A stretch of 64,000 bases of DNA from an uncultured Eubacteriales bacterium (GCA_902801845.1 CADCJW010000008.1:57047-121046), one strand, 5' to 3'. Positions 19,163 through 27,177 are shown, counted from the first letter of the stretch. The notes: generated by a model from the letters alone, not told the origin. Program-made: numbers and translations.

Positions 19163-19862
19163 CGATGGTCACCTCGTTCACGGGGCGGTCCTCCCGGGAC
19201 GCCTTCTGGAGATTTTTCAGCGTAAGGATAAAGACCAGGGCCACGAACCCGATGAAGATGACGGTGAAGGGCCAGGTCTGCATGAAGGCACAGAAATCGT
19301 AGAACCCGTGGATCAGGATGGGCACGGGCAGGCACGCCGCCGCCACGGAGCCGAAGGAGGCGGGCTTATAGAGGCTGTTCACCTTCTGCTGCCCGTAGGC
19401 GATGCCCATGTACACCCCGCAGGCGGCGTGGAGGGGCAAAGCGAGCAGCGCCCTGGTGATCGCCACGCCGATGCCTCCCTGGAACACATAGAGGATGTTC
19501 TCCAAAATGGCGAAGCCCATGGACACGAACACGGCGTAGACCACCCCGTCGAACCGGTAGTTGAAGGCGGGGCTGCGGAAAGTGAATTTATAAAGGAAGA
19601 AAAACTTGAAGGACTCCTCCACCAACGCCGCCACCACGAATCCGGCGAAGAGGTTGTAAAACACCGTGCCCTCCTCAAATACGTTCACCAGCACCCCGGT
19701 GAGCAGGCTCTCCACCAGGGCGGCGGGGACGCCGCTGATGGCCCCCCAGAGAAGGAGCTTGCGAAGCAGGGAGAAGGGCTCCTTTTCGATGGTGTCCATC
19801 CGGTAGACCCGGGAAAGCAGATACACGGCCGGCAGCACCGCGGCGGCGAGCAGGATGATCAT
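19152..19862 (-). CDS. PrsW-like glutamic intramembrane protease
   Basis: 236 aa with about eight membrane spans. The family motifs are visible: VEESFKFFFLYK (EExxK type), FAILENILYVF (FxxxE), LPLHAACGVYMG (catalytic-site His) and ILIHGFYDFC. In Bacillus, PrsW starts cleavage of the anti-sigma factor RsiW; no anti-sigma gene is seen here. ATG 19862 follows AGGAGGCC. The downstream GH2 gene overlaps, suggesting a two-gene operon. Confidence 0.87.
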   Translation of the reverse strand: MIILLAAAVLPAVYLLSRVYRMDTIEKEPFSLLRKLLLWGAISGVPAALVESLLTGVLVNVFEEGTVFYNLFAGFVVAALVEESFKFFFLYKFTFRSPAFNYRFDGVVYAVFVSMGFAILENILYVFQGGIGVAITRALLALPLHAACGVYMGIAYGQQKVNSLYKPASFGSVAAACLPVPILIHGFYDFCAFMQTWPFTVIFIGFVALVFILTLKNLQKASREDRPVNEVTIDAQ

Positions 19863-20054
19863 TGGATCAGGCCTCCTAACATCAGTTTCAAATCATTGTA
19901 TCACATCCCGCCCCCGTTTCCTATATCCTTTTGAAAAAAAGCAGGCATAGGCCGGAAAAAAGGGTAGACGAACCCCTAAAAATATGATAGGATGCTTCCG
20001 CCGACAAACCCCGGGGAGCGGCGCAAAAAATAAGAGAAAATCGAAAGATTTTCA

Positions 20055-20083
20055 TTGACAAACGACCGCCCCTGTGGTAACCT
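20055..20083 (+). promoter_or_regulatory. Promoter of rpmG-secE-nusG
   Basis: TTGACA (20055-20060), a 17-bp spacer and TGG-TAACCT (-10 at 20078-20083, extended). Confidence 0.7.
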
Positions 20084-20092
20084 ATGCAAGGT

Positions 20093-20116
20093 GCCCCCAT
20101 GAGGGGGCTTGTTTTT
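20093..20116 (+). promoter_or_regulatory. Hairpin with U-tract at the very 5' end of the rpmG-secE-nusG mRNA
   Basis: GCCCCC (20093-20098) pairs with GGGGGC (20103-20108), loop ATGA, followed by TTGTTTTT. By position it starts within a few nucleotides of the expected +1. It could be a 5' stabilising stem or a very early terminator. Confidence 0.6.
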
Positions 20117-20146
20117 GATGGAATACCAACGAGAAGGAGAAATACC

Positions 20147-20296
20147 ATGCGCGTTAAGATCACGTTGGCCTGCACCGAGTGCAAGCAGAGGAATTACAAT
20201 ACCTTTAAGAACAAGAAGAACGATCCCGATCGTTTGGAGTTCAACAAGTATTGCCGGTTCTGCCGCAAGCAGACCCTCCATCGGGAAGCGAAGTAA
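20147..20296 (+). CDS. rpmG: 50S ribosomal protein L33, zinc type
   Basis: 49 aa. Cysteines C9, C12, C36 and C39 make the zinc-binding form; [20 protein letters not shown] is a typical L33 signature. ATG 20147 follows AGAAGGAG; a longer in-frame start at 20084 would read through the leader hairpin. First gene of the rpmG-secE-nusG-rplK-rplA cluster. Confidence 0.96.
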   Translation: MRVKITLACTECKQRNYNTFKNKKNDPDRLEFNKYCRFCRKQTLHREAK

Positions 20297-20307
20297 AGAG
20301 GTCTCCC

Positions 20308-20589
20308 ATGGCAAACGAAGTGGAAAAGAAAGCCAATGCGGCTGCTAAGCCCGCGAAGAAGAGCAAGCTGAACCTGAAGCAGTATCTCAAGGAGATGATG
20401 GGCGAGGTCAAGAAGCTGACCTGGATGTCCTTCGGCGATCTCGTGAAGCATACCGCCATGGTGTTCGTGGTCGTGCTGGCCATGTCCGCCATGATCTGGC
20501 TTCTGGACCTTGGCTTTTCCGCAGGCGTGAAGGGCCTTGCCGCGCTGACCGGCGCCGGCACCACCTCCACCAGCCAGACGGCGGAGTAA
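20308..20589 (+). CDS. secE: Preprotein translocase subunit SecE
   Basis: 93 aa. A charged N-terminus, the amphipathic helix LKQYLKEMMGEVKKLTWMSFGDLVKHT (the WP/W clamp region) and one membrane span (MVFVVVLAMSAMIWLLDLGF) make a single-span Firmicutes SecE, which clamps SecY. ATG 20308 is preceded by AAAGAGGT. nusG follows after 4 bp. Confidence 0.95.
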   Translation: MANEVEKKANAAAKPAKKSKLNLKQYLKEMMGEVKKLTWMSFGDLVKHTAMVFVVVLAMSAMIWLLDLGFSAGVKGLAALTGAGTTSTSQTAE

Positions 20590-20593
20590 GCTC

Positions 20594-21181
20594 ATGAGCC
20601 AGCAGGAAGCCAAATGGTATGTGGTCCACACCTATTCCGGATACGAGAATAAGGTGAAAGAGGACCTGGAAAAGTCTGTGGAGAACGCTGGCCTGGCGGA
20701 TATCATCCTGGAGGTCAAGTATCCCACGGAGGAGACCATCGAGATCCTGCCCACCGGCAAGCGCAAGACCACGACCCGCAAGGTCTTCCCCGGCTACGTC
20801 ATGGTGAAGATGCTGGTGGACGTGGTGGAGAAGGAGCGCCCGGCGGAGCGGGGCGGCGGCATCAGCCGGGAGCTGGTCATGAACCCCCGGGCCTGGTACG
20901 TCATCCGCAACACCCGTGGCGTCACCGGCTTCGTGGGCCCCGGCAGCAAGCCCGTGCCCCTTTCCGACGAAGAGGTCACGGCCATGGGCGTGGAGCGCAT
21001 CCCCATCATCCTCAACATCGAGGTGGGGGAGAACGTGCGCGTGGTCTCCGGCCCCCTGGAAAACTTCATCGGCCGGGTGGAGAAGCTGGACCCCGAGCGT
21101 CAGAAGGTCAAGCTCACCGTGTCTATGTTCGGCCGGGACACCCCTGTGGAGCTGGATTTCATCCAGGTCCAAAAACTTTGA
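20594..21181 (+). CDS. nusG: Transcription antitermination/termination factor NusG
   Basis: 195 aa. The NGN domain runs from AKWYVVHTYSGYENKVKEDLE to RNTRGVTGFVG and the C-terminal KOW domain is VVSGPLENFIGRVEKLD. NusG binds RNA polymerase beta' and modulates pausing, and can recruit Rho or S10. A short insertion rich in Glu/Arg/Gly (EKERPAERGGG) lies mid-NGN, making it slightly longer than Bacillus NusG. Confidence 0.97.
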   Translation: MSQQEAKWYVVHTYSGYENKVKEDLEKSVENAGLADIILEVKYPTEETIEILPTGKRKTTTRKVFPGYVMVKMLVDVVEKERPAERGGGISRELVMNPRAWYVIRNTRGVTGFVGPGSKPVPLSDEEVTAMGVERIPIILNIEVGENVRVVSGPLENFIGRVEKLDPERQKVKLTVSMFGRDTPVELDFIQVQKL

Positions 21182-21185
21182 TCAA

Positions 21186-21257
21186 CACGGGCTTTGCCCG
21201 TTTTGATAGGCGGAGTAACACCCGCCTAAGGTGGGAGGGGAGGCACCCCGCACCACC
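21186..21257 (+). promoter_or_regulatory. Structured rplK-rplA leader with L1-binding mimic
   Basis: Three stems: ACGGGC/GCCCGT (around 21187-21200) with a short T-run; AGGCGG/CCGCCT (21208-21227); and a two-part stem 21230-21257. The last has GGTGG paired with CCACC and GGGG with CCCC around an asymmetric GA/GCA internal loop. GGTGGGAGG...CCACC copies the 23S rRNA L1 site, so L1 probably represses its own operon here. Confidence 0.7.
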
Positions 21258-21292
21258 GACTAACTAAAAATCTTTAGATAGGAGAAACAGCA

Positions 21293-21718
21293 ATGGCAAA
21301 GAAGATCACCGGTTATGTCAAACTGCAGATCAATGCCGGCAAGGCCACTCCGGCCCCCCCGGTCGGCCCCGCCCTCGGTTCCCAGGGTGTGAACATCATG
21401 GGCTTCTGCAAGGAATTCAACGAGCGTACGAAGAACCAGGTCGGTCTGGTCATCCCCGTGGTCATCACGGTGTATGCGGACCGTTCCTTCACCTTCATCA
21501 CCAAGACCCCTCCCGCCGCGGTCCTCATCAAGAAGGCCTGCAATCTGGAGCATGCCTCCGGCGTCCCCAACAAGCAGAAGGTCGCCAGCATGACCAAGGC
21601 TCAGGTCAAGGAGATCGCCGAGATGAAGATGCCCGACCTGAACGCCGCTTCCCTGGAAGCCGCTATGAGCATGGTCGAGGGCACCGCCCGTTCCATGGGC
21701 GTCACCATCGTGGACTAA
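21293..21718 (+). CDS. rplK: 50S ribosomal protein L11
   Basis: 141 aa. It starts with [20 protein letters not shown] and contains [22 protein letters not shown], the Pro-rich N-terminal domain that contacts thiostrepton-site rRNA. The C-terminal RNA-binding domain ends with [12 protein letters not shown]. Part of the GTPase-associated centre and needed for RelA-type stringent signalling. Ribosome site TAGGAG. rplA follows after 15 bp. Confidence 0.98.
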   Translation: MAKKITGYVKLQINAGKATPAPPVGPALGSQGVNIMGFCKEFNERTKNQVGLVIPVVITVYADRSFTFITKTPPAAVLIKKACNLEHASGVPNKQKVASMTKAQVKEIAEMKMPDLNAASLEAAMSMVEGTARSMGVTIVD

Positions 21719-21733
21719 GAGGAGGGCAAGGAT

Positions 21734-22423
21734 ATGAAGCACGGAAAGAAGTACGTTGAAAGCGCTGCCCTCATCGATCGTCTCAAGCAGTACGATCCCA
21801 TGGAGAGCATGGAGCTGGTCTGCAAGACCGCCAAGGCCAAGTTCGATGAGACCGTGGAAGTCTCCGTCCGTCTGGGCGTCGACTCCCGTCACGCTGACCA
21901 GCAGGTCCGTGGCGCGGTGGTCCTGCCCCACGGAACCGGCAAGACCGTCCGCGTGTTGGTTTTCGCCAAGGGCGACAAGGCCCATGAGGCCGAGGAAGCC
22001 GGCGCGGACTACATCGGCGACGAGGCCACCGTGGCCAAGATCCAGAAGGAGAACTGGTTCGAGTTCGACGTGTGCGTGGCTACCCCCGACATGATGGGTG
22101 TGGTCGGCCGCATCGGCCGTGTCCTGGGCCCCAAGGGCTTGATGCCCAACCCCAAGTCCGGTACCGTCACCATGGATGTGGCCAAGGCCATCAAGGACAT
22201 CAAAGCCGGTAAGGTGGAGTATCGTGTGGACAAGACCAACATCTGCCACTGCCCCATCGGCAAGGTTTCCTTCGGCCCCGAGAAGCTGACCGAGAACCTC
22301 ACCACCCTCATGGAGGCGATCATCAAGGCCAAGCCCGCCGCCGCCAAGGGCACCTACATCCGCAGCCTGGTGGCTTCCACCACCATGGGCCCCGGCGTCA
22401 AGGTCAACGCCCAGAAGTTCTAA
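21734..22423 (+). CDS. rplA: 50S ribosomal protein L1
   Basis: 229 aa, normal length. It contains the L1 signature [17 protein letters not shown] and [21 protein letters not shown]1 forms the mobile L1 stalk at the E site and in many bacteria represses the rplK-rplA mRNA by binding a copy of its rRNA site; such a copy is seen upstream of rplK. Ribosome site GAGGAGGGC. A terminator follows, so rplJ-rplL are not directly linked here. Confidence 0.98.
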   Translation: MKHGKKYVESAALIDRLKQYDPMESMELVCKTAKAKFDETVEVSVRLGVDSRHADQQVRGAVVLPHGTGKTVRVLVFAKGDKAHEAEEAGADYIGDEATVAKIQKENWFEFDVCVATPDMMGVVGRIGRVLGPKGLMPNPKSGTVTMDVAKAIKDIKAGKVEYRVDKTNICHCPIGKVSFGPEKLTENLTTLMEAIIKAKPAAAKGTYIRSLVASTTMGPGVKVNAQKF

Positions 22424-22441
22424 TTTAGACCAAACACAAAA

Positions 22442-22466
22442 CAGCGCGGGAGCGATCCCGCGCTTT
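22442..22466. terminator. Intrinsic terminator between rplA and the nitroreductase
   Basis: AGCGCGGGA (22443-22451) pairs with TCCCGCGCT (22456-22464) and is followed by TTATTGTTG. It serves rplA and possibly the convergent gene. Confidence 0.85.
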
Positions 22467-22496
22467 ATTGTTGTATGCAGATGGCCCGGAGAGAGC

Positions 22497-23024
22497 TCAG
22501 AGGAACCTGGTCACGTCGCTTAGGGCCTTGCGGGGGCGCAAGGAGGGCTCCTGGGCCCGGTAGCCCAGGGCGATGACGGAGAAGACCGCCTCCGTGTCCG
22601 GGATGCCCGCGGCGGCCCGAAGGGCGGCCTCGTCCCGAATGCCCATGATCAGGGTGTCCAGCCCCAGCTCCCGGGCCTTCAAAACGAGGTAGGCGTTCTG
22701 GAGCCCCAGGTCATAGGCGCCCCACTGGTTGCCCAGCTCGTTGTCGGGCTGGCCGGCGGTGAAGCCGGAAACGTCCTTCACGTAGGCGGTGACGATGAGG
22801 GCGGCGTGGTCGCTGCTGCGCTGGTTGAAGGAGGGGAGGCAGGCGCGGATCTTCGCCTGGGCTTCCGGGGTGGCGGCCACGTAGTAGCGGCCCGTCTGGG
22901 AGTTCTTCCAGGTGGGGGCCAGCTGGGCTGCCTGGAGGATCTGTTCGATGAGGGCCGGGTCCACGGGCTTATCTTCATAGGCGCGGACGCTTCTTCTCTG
23001 CAGGGCAAGGTCGCTGAATTCCAT
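22497..23024 (-). CDS. Nitroreductase family protein
   Basis: 175 aa FMN-dependent oxidoreductase fold. RRSVRAYEDKPVD is the FMN phosphate-binding start, APTWKNSQTGRYYV the second FMN contact, and GIRDEAALRAAAGIPDTEAVFSVIALGY the C-terminal core. Start 23024 was chosen for AAAGGAG upstream; a longer frame to 23111 has no ribosome site. The physiological substrate cannot be inferred. Confidence 0.9.
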   Translation of the reverse strand: MEFSDLALQRRSVRAYEDKPVDPALIEQILQAAQLAPTWKNSQTGRYYVAATPEAQAKIRACLPSFNQRSSDHAALIVTAYVKDVSGFTAGQPDNELGNQWGAYDLGLQNAYLVLKARELGLDTLIMGIRDEAALRAAAGIPDTEAVFSVIALGYRAQEPSLRPRKALSDVTRFL

Positions 23025-23152
23025 GGTTTTTGCTCCTTTACATGTGGTGCATCCAGTATATACTATTTGATCCGTGGTTGCAAGGGCAGCTCGACTGGGC
23101 AGGACACCCACTCGGGCGATGACTTATTCCGAAAAATGTCGCTTTTCACCCG

Positions 23153-23181
23153 TTGCATTTTATATATAAATGAGCTATACT
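23153..23181 (+). promoter_or_regulatory. Promoter of the yegP-like gene
   Basis: TTGCAT (23153-23158), a 17-bp spacer and TATACT (23176-23181). Confidence 0.78.
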
Positions 23182-23212
23182 ATCGGTAGAACCAGAAGGA
23201 GGCGTATGATCA

Positions 23213-23578
23213 ATGGGTAAATTTGTTATGAAAACCAACGAGAAGGGCTCCCGCTTCGTGCTGAAGGCCGGCAACGGGGAGATCATCGGCGTCAGCGAGA
23301 CCTATTCCTCTGAAACTGCCTGCAAGAACGGCGTCGAGAGCGTCCGCAAGAACGCCGTGGCCGCCGGGCTGGAGGATCAGACGGTGGAGGGCGCCAACTG
23401 CAAGAACCCCAAGTTCGAGGTCTACAAGGATAAGGCGGGCGAGTTCCGCTTCCGTCTCAAGGCCGCTAACGGCGAGATCATCCTCACCGGCGAGAGCTAC
23501 AAGGCCAAGGCCGGCTGCCTCAAGGGCATCGAGAGCATCCGCAAGAATGCCGCCGAGTCCCCGGTGGTAGAGGAATAA
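23213..23578 (+). CDS. YegP family (DUF1508) protein, two repeats
   Basis: 121 aa made of two tandem units of about 50 residues: KFVMKTNEKGSRFVLKAGNG...SVRKNA and KFEVYKDKAGEFRFRLKAANG...SIRKNA. This two-unit layout is the YegP/DUF1508 family, small soluble proteins of unknown function. It has a good promoter, ribosome site AAGGAGG and its own terminator, so it is a monocistronic gene. Confidence 0.88.
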   Translation: MGKFVMKTNEKGSRFVLKAGNGEIIGVSETYSSETACKNGVESVRKNAVAAGLEDQTVEGANCKNPKFEVYKDKAGEFRFRLKAANGEIILTGESYKAKAGCLKGIESIRKNAAESPVVEE

Positions 23579-23594
23579 TCCGAGGGTACAAGCG

Positions 23595-23623
23595 AAAAGG
23601 AACGGGCAACCGTTCCTTTTTTT
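23595..23623 (+). terminator. Intrinsic terminator after the yegP-like gene
   Basis: AAAAGGAACGG (23595-23605), loop GCAA, CCGTTCCTTTT (23610-23620), then TTT. Confidence 0.88.
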
Positions 23624-23766
23624 GTTCCTTTTTTCTCTTCGGTGAAGAGGAAAAAAGGAACCGAAAAAAGAGAAGCTTAAGGGGGATAAGGGAATATCGA
23701 CTGAGCGTCACCCATCAGTAAAGTTCTTTTGGGCGCCTTTTCTTTCAAGAAAAGGCGCAAATATCA
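23624..23766 (+). repeat. Intergenic palindromic element, copy 4 (both modules)
   Basis: Module A is the GTTCC-type 17-bp stem with loop GGT (23624-23640 with 23644-23661, one bulged G) and tail CGAAAAAAGAGAAGCTTA. Module B follows AAAGTTCTTTTGG: a 12-bp stem GCGCCTTTTCTT (23633+100, i.e. 23733-23744) with 23747-23758, loop TC. It abuts the preceding terminator and overlaps the end of ribU. Confidence 0.85.
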
Positions 23767-24492
23767 ATTCCCTTCCTGCTTATGCCGTTCCTTCTTCCGA
23801 TCGTCGCCCAGGTGGAGGAGGGGGGAGATGCGCTTATAGAGGAGCATGGTGAGGAGCGACACCACCACGCCCTTCAGGAGGTTGAAGGGGACCACGGCGA
23901 AGAGGACCAGCGTGGGGACGCTGGTGATGGCCTTGTTCACCTTTGTGCCCATGGCGACGATGGCATCCAGAGGCATCCCGAACAGGGCGCTGAATTTGGG
24001 CAGCAGGTAGATGGCGTTGAAGGCGCTGCCGAAGACGGTCATGACCAGCGTGCCCAGAACGAGGCCCCAAATGGCCCGCTTCCGGCTGGGGCGGCTGTGG
24101 TAGAGGACGCTGGCCGGGAGCACGAAGGAACAGCCCACGGCGAAGTTGGCGAAGTCTCCCACGAAGGCGGTGCTGGTGCCCTTCAGGATCAGCTTCAATA
24201 CCACCTTTACTAGCTCGCTCACCACGCCCGCCACGGGACCGAGATAAAAGGTGCAGATCAGCACCGGCAGCTCCGACAGATCCAGTTTATAGAACCCCGG
24301 CGCGAAGAACAGGGGGATCTCCACCAGCATCAGCACCCCGGCGATGGCGGAGAGCAGGGCCGTGTAGGTGATGTAGTGGGTGTCGGACAGCTTCTTCCGA
24401 TTCTTTACCAGCAGCCTTTCAAAGCCCAGGGCCAGCAGGAACAGCCCCGCGAAGATGGCCAGACACACCAAAATGAACGATAGATTTTCCAT
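23764..24492 (-). CDS. ribU: ECF transporter S component for riboflavin (RibU)
   Basis: 242 aa with about six to seven membrane spans. The segment ITYTALLSAIAGVLMLVEIPL, then LDLSELPVLICTFYLGPVAGVVSELVK, then GDFANFAVGCSFVLPASVLY is the RibU signature. RibU captures riboflavin and works with the shared EcfT-EcfA modules, which are not in this window. Control by the FMN riboswitch upstream supports the substrate. Ribosome site GGGAGG is 10-15 nt after the riboswitch terminator. Confidence 0.95.
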   Translation of the reverse strand: MENLSFILVCLAIFAGLFLLALGFERLLVKNRKKLSDTHYITYTALLSAIAGVLMLVEIPLFFAPGFYKLDLSELPVLICTFYLGPVAGVVSELVKVVLKLILKGTSTAFVGDFANFAVGCSFVLPASVLYHSRPSRKRAIWGLVLGTLVMTVFGSAFNAIYLLPKFSALFGMPLDAIVAMGTKVNKAITSVPTLVLFAVVPFNLLKGVVVSLLTMLLYKRISPLLHLGDDRKKERHKQEGN

Positions 24493-24506
24493 AGGGACCT
24501 CCCGAC

Positions 24507-24540
24507 AAAAAAACTCCTGAAGCCGTGCAGCCTCAGGAAT
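24507..24540 (-). terminator. Expression-platform terminator of the FMN riboswitch
   Basis: On the minus strand TTCCTGAGGC and GCTTCAGGAG form a stem with loop TGCAC, followed by T7. It ends transcription before ribU when FMN is bound. Confidence 0.9.
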
Positions 24541-24575
24541 CCGTGGAGCGTCATGATTTCATGATCACAGCGCGA

Positions 24576-24690
24576 ACGTCTTTTCCCATCCGGACTGTAC
24601 CGTCGGTCCCGGAATCGCACCGGGTCGGCCTCGCAAAGGAGGTTCATGGACTTTCACCATCGGTCGGGAATCGCACCCTGCCCCAAAGAC
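24576..24690 (-). promoter_or_regulatory. FMN riboswitch (RFN element)
   Basis: The minus strand carries the conserved blocks GGGGCAGGGTG, ATTCCCGACCGATGGT, GAGGCCGACCCGG, ATTCCGGGACCGACGGTA and AGTCCGGATGGGA, closed by a P1 stem GTCTTT/AAAAGAC. A terminator and then ribU follow, so this is a transcriptional off-switch. Confidence 0.96.
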
Positions 24691-24711
24691 TGTCTATTCG
24701 CTTCGTGAGGC

Positions 24712-24741
24712 AGTATAGCACAGGATGGACGGATATGTCAA
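24712..24741 (-). promoter_or_regulatory. Promoter of the riboswitch-ribU transcript
   Basis: On the minus strand TTGACA (24741-24736), an 18-bp spacer and TATACT (24717-24712). Confidence 0.85.
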
Positions 24742-24747
24742 ATCATC

Positions 24748-25015
24748 TTTTGCCGCTTTTTTCTCTTCGGTGAGTGCGGAGCCGAGCGCTGCCTGTGGCA
24801 GATGAAGCGAGGCGAAGCACGGGCAAACCAAGGAGAAACCAAACAAAGTGAGGTTTCGACTATGCTTTGCCCCCAGCAGAGAAAAAAGCGGCGCAAAAAA
24901 GAGAAGCTCATTCGGGATAACGGGGGCAAGGGAGAAGAAAACTAATCCCAATCAAAGTTCTTTGGGATTGCACCCTTTCTTTCAAGAAAGGGTGCGGGCT
25001 TTCAATATAATCCTC
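24748..25015 (+). repeat. Intergenic palindromic element, copy 5, with a 111-nt insertion in the hairpin A loop
   Basis: The module A arms GCCGCTTTTTTCTCT (24752-24766) and AGAGAAAAAAGCGGC (24878-24892) are split by extra sequence that itself folds: GGGCAAA with TTTGCCC, GAAACC with GGTTTC, and CTGCC with GGCAG. The tail AAAAAAGAGAAGCTCA follows. Module B is GCACCCTTTCTT (24970-24981) with 24984-24995, introduced by AAAGTTCTTTGG and ending with AATATAATCCTC. Together with the riboswitch region and the next promoter, this accounts for the 692-bp gap 24493-25184; no gene was seen there. Confidence 0.82.
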
Positions 25016-25075
25016 TCATTCCATGGTCATATTCGTCAAAACTGCAAAATAGTTGTAATATCCGGCGGCCCCTCG

Positions 25076-25104
25076 TTGACGGACCACCATATCTTCATGA
25101 TAAT
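25076..25104 (+). promoter_or_regulatory. Possible promoter of the secreted-protein gene
   Basis: TTGACG (25076-25081), a 17-bp spacer and GATAAT (25099-25104), about 80 nt before the start. Confidence 0.5.
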
Positions 25105-25184
25105 AAGGGCGAGATCGATCAAATACAGCAAAAGGAAACCTCGAGGTGCAGAACATGGACACAAGATAAAAGGAGAATAGGATC

Positions 25185-26234
25185 ATGAAGATATTCACTA
25201 TACAGAAAGCTGTTCGGCAGTTCCTGGGTCACGGTACAGCTTTGACGCTGGTGCTGATCATGGCCCTCGCCTGCTTCATCAAGGCCGGCCATCCCATCAT
25301 CGCCGAAACCGCCGCTGCGGAGGATACAGCGAAGGAACCGGAAGCGCCGCTTCTGTCCTTCGACGGGTACGCTAAGGGCGTCCTGGACGGGGACAGGATC
25401 GTCGTGACGGACGCCAAGGGCGTCAAGCATGAGTTCACCTGGGTGGACGAGGGCCTTCGCAAGACCGTGGACGGGACCAAGGAGCTTTCCGACCCCATCC
25501 CGGAGGGGACCTACGCCACCCCGGCAGAGGCGGCTCTCCACGCTGCGGAGACCGCCGTGACGATCTGGGGCGATGCGGTCCCCGCCTGCGAGATCCACGT
25601 CAACATGTATACCGGCGACGGCCTGGAACTGGTCTACTACGGCATCGGCTTCGACGGGACGCCCTTTGAGTCCGTGGACCACATCTACGGGTACGCGGAC
25701 GCCGTGACCGGCACGTTGCTGCATCTCGATTACAACTATTGGGGCCAGGTGGAAAAGAAGTATGACGGCGATTTCGTCAATGGGAAGATGCGTTCCTGGC
25801 AATGGGACGATGCCAGATACACCGCAGCCCACACCTCCGAAAAGGCTCTTGCCACGGCCATGGAGCTTATCCGCACCTGCTTCCCCACGGGCGAGATCGT
25901 GCCCAAGGACGTGAACGTGTGGGACGCCGGCTCCCACACCGACGGGGAACAGATCGAATGGGCCGGCGGATACGTGGCCCTGGTGGACGCCTACATCCGT
26001 ATGGACAAGGACCCCTGCTACTATGTGCAGGTAGCCGTGCCCCTGGAGGCGGAGGCCAAGCCCTGCATCAGCATCTTCGGCTGCTACCCCTTGGGCTGGG
26101 ACTATTGCTGCAACCAGATCCACGACCCCGCGGTCCTGCGGGAGGAGCTGGCGGATAGGGAGGCCATCCGAAACGGCACTCGGAATACAGACGACGGGGC
26201 GGGGGAGCCTGTCCCCGTGCCGACTGCCGGGTGA
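25185..26234 (+). CDS. Secreted or membrane-anchored protein of unknown function
   Basis: 349 aa. A basic N-terminus and a hydrophobic segment (about residues 18-36) ending near IAETAAAEDT suggest a signal peptide or anchor without lipobox. The mature part has repeated PepSY-like features (ATPAEAALHAAETAVTIWGD, then ADAVTGTLLHLDYNYWGQ; later ALATAMELIRTCFPTG and ISIFGCYPLGWDY). The style resembles the C-terminal parts of the lipoprotein paralogues at 28.4-33.1 kb, but direct homology is not proven. Ribosome site AAAGGAG; a bidirectional terminator follows. Confidence 0.78.
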   Translation: MKIFTIQKAVRQFLGHGTALTLVLIMALACFIKAGHPIIAETAAAEDTAKEPEAPLLSFDGYAKGVLDGDRIVVTDAKGVKHEFTWVDEGLRKTVDGTKELSDPIPEGTYATPAEAALHAAETAVTIWGDAVPACEIHVNMYTGDGLELVYYGIGFDGTPFESVDHIYGYADAVTGTLLHLDYNYWGQVEKKYDGDFVNGKMRSWQWDDARYTAAHTSEKALATAMELIRTCFPTGEIVPKDVNVWDAGSHTDGEQIEWAGGYVALVDAYIRMDKDPCYYVQVAVPLEAEAKPCISIFGCYPLGWDYCCNQIHDPAVLREELADREAIRNGTRNTDDGAGEPVPVPTAG

Positions 26235-26256
26235 CCTGGCGCTGAGACGAGCATAT

Positions 26257-26290
26257 AAAAAGCACCCCGGGGCGACCGGGGTGCTTTTTG
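26257..26290. terminator. Bidirectional terminator
   Basis: AAAAAGCACCCCGG (26257-26270) pairs with CCGGGGTGCTTTTT (26276-26289), giving a T-run on both strands. It separates the secreted-protein gene from the convergent epsC. Confidence 0.9.
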
Positions 26291-26300
26291 CGTCGTTCCG

Positions 26301-27176
26301 TTACAGCTGGGCGCTTTCCAGGGGACTTTCGCCCATGATATCTCGCGTCAGGTGGCCTTCGGTGACGGCGGCGCTGGCCAGGACCATCTTGCCCGCCTCC
26401 ACGGACCGGGTGAGCCACACGCTGCCGCCGATGACGCAATCGCTCCCGATGCGGGTCTGACCCCCAAGGATGGTGGCCCCGGCGTAGATGACCACCCTGT
26501 CCCCGATGTCCGGGTGCCGCTTGATGCCCTTCACCGGGTTCCCGTCGGGCCCCAGCTCGAAGCTCTTGGCGCCCAGGGTCACGTGCTGGTACAGCTTCAC
26601 GTGCTCCCCGATGGTGGTGGTCTCGCCGATGACCACGCCCGTGCCGTGGTCGATGAAGAAGGAGTCCCCGATGGCGGCGCCCGGGTGGATGTCGATGCCC
26701 GTGGTCCTGTGGGCGTACTCCGTCATCATCCGGGGCAGCAGGGGCACCTTCTGCAGATACAGCACATGGGCCAGCCGATAGGCGGCGATGGCGGGGAAGG
26801 CGGGGTAGCAGAGGATGATCTCATAGACGCTGGCGGCGGCCGGATCCCCCTCGTAGGCGGCGGCCAGGTCCGTCATGAGCTGGCGATGGACCTCCGGCAG
26901 GGCGGCGAACAAGGCGTCCACCACCGCTTCCAGATCCCGGTCCGGGGGCAGCACCCGCTTGAGACACTCCGTCAACAGCTCCGCCGCCTCCAAAAGCGCG
27001 CTCTCCCGGGACAGGGAGGCCGCGGCATAGGCGGGGAACATGGCGGAGATGAGCCGGTCCGTGAACTGCTCCGTGTGCTGCCGGATGCCCCGCAGGCCCC
27101 GGCCCTCCTCTGCAAGCCCGTTTTCGGACAGGGTCCGGGCGGCGGCAGCGACCCGCTCCATCATGGTTTCACTCAT
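26301..27176 (-). CDS. epsC: Serine O-acetyltransferase, EpsC type
   Basis: 291 aa. Makes O-acetylserine, the substrate of CysK. A helical N-terminal half (about 1-150) is followed by a left-handed beta-helix hexapeptide domain: GIDIHPGAAIGDSFFIDHGTGVVIGE, with catalytic His/Asp of the CysE family, then IGDRVVIYAGATILGG. Start 27176 (MSETMM) was chosen over a TTG at 27188 because GGAG is well placed; it begins 1 bp after the cysK stop codon. The long N-terminus is typical of clostridial EpsC/SatA. Controlled by the attenuator upstream of cysK. Confidence 0.93.
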   Translation of the reverse strand: MSETMMERVAAAARTLSENGLAEEGRGLRGIRQHTEQFTDRLISAMFPAYAAASLSRESALLEAAELLTECLKRVLPPDRDLEAVVDALFAALPEVHRQLMTDLAAAYEGDPAAASVYEIILCYPAFPAIAAYRLAHVLYLQKVPLLPRMMTEYAHRTTGIDIHPGAAIGDSFFIDHGTGVVIGETTTIGEHVKLYQHVTLGAKSFELGPDGNPVKGIKRHPDIGDRVVIYAGATILGGQTRIGSDCVIGGSVWLTRSVEAGKMVLASAAVTEGHLTRDIMGESPLESAQL

Positions 27177-27177
27177 A

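Noticed and set aside
25043..25060. TTACA-type regulator box upstream of the secreted-protein gene
   Set aside because: On the minus strand TTACA-N6-TTGCA is present, but it points away from the gene and the 32-nt spacing leads only into the end of repeat copy 5. Taken as chance.
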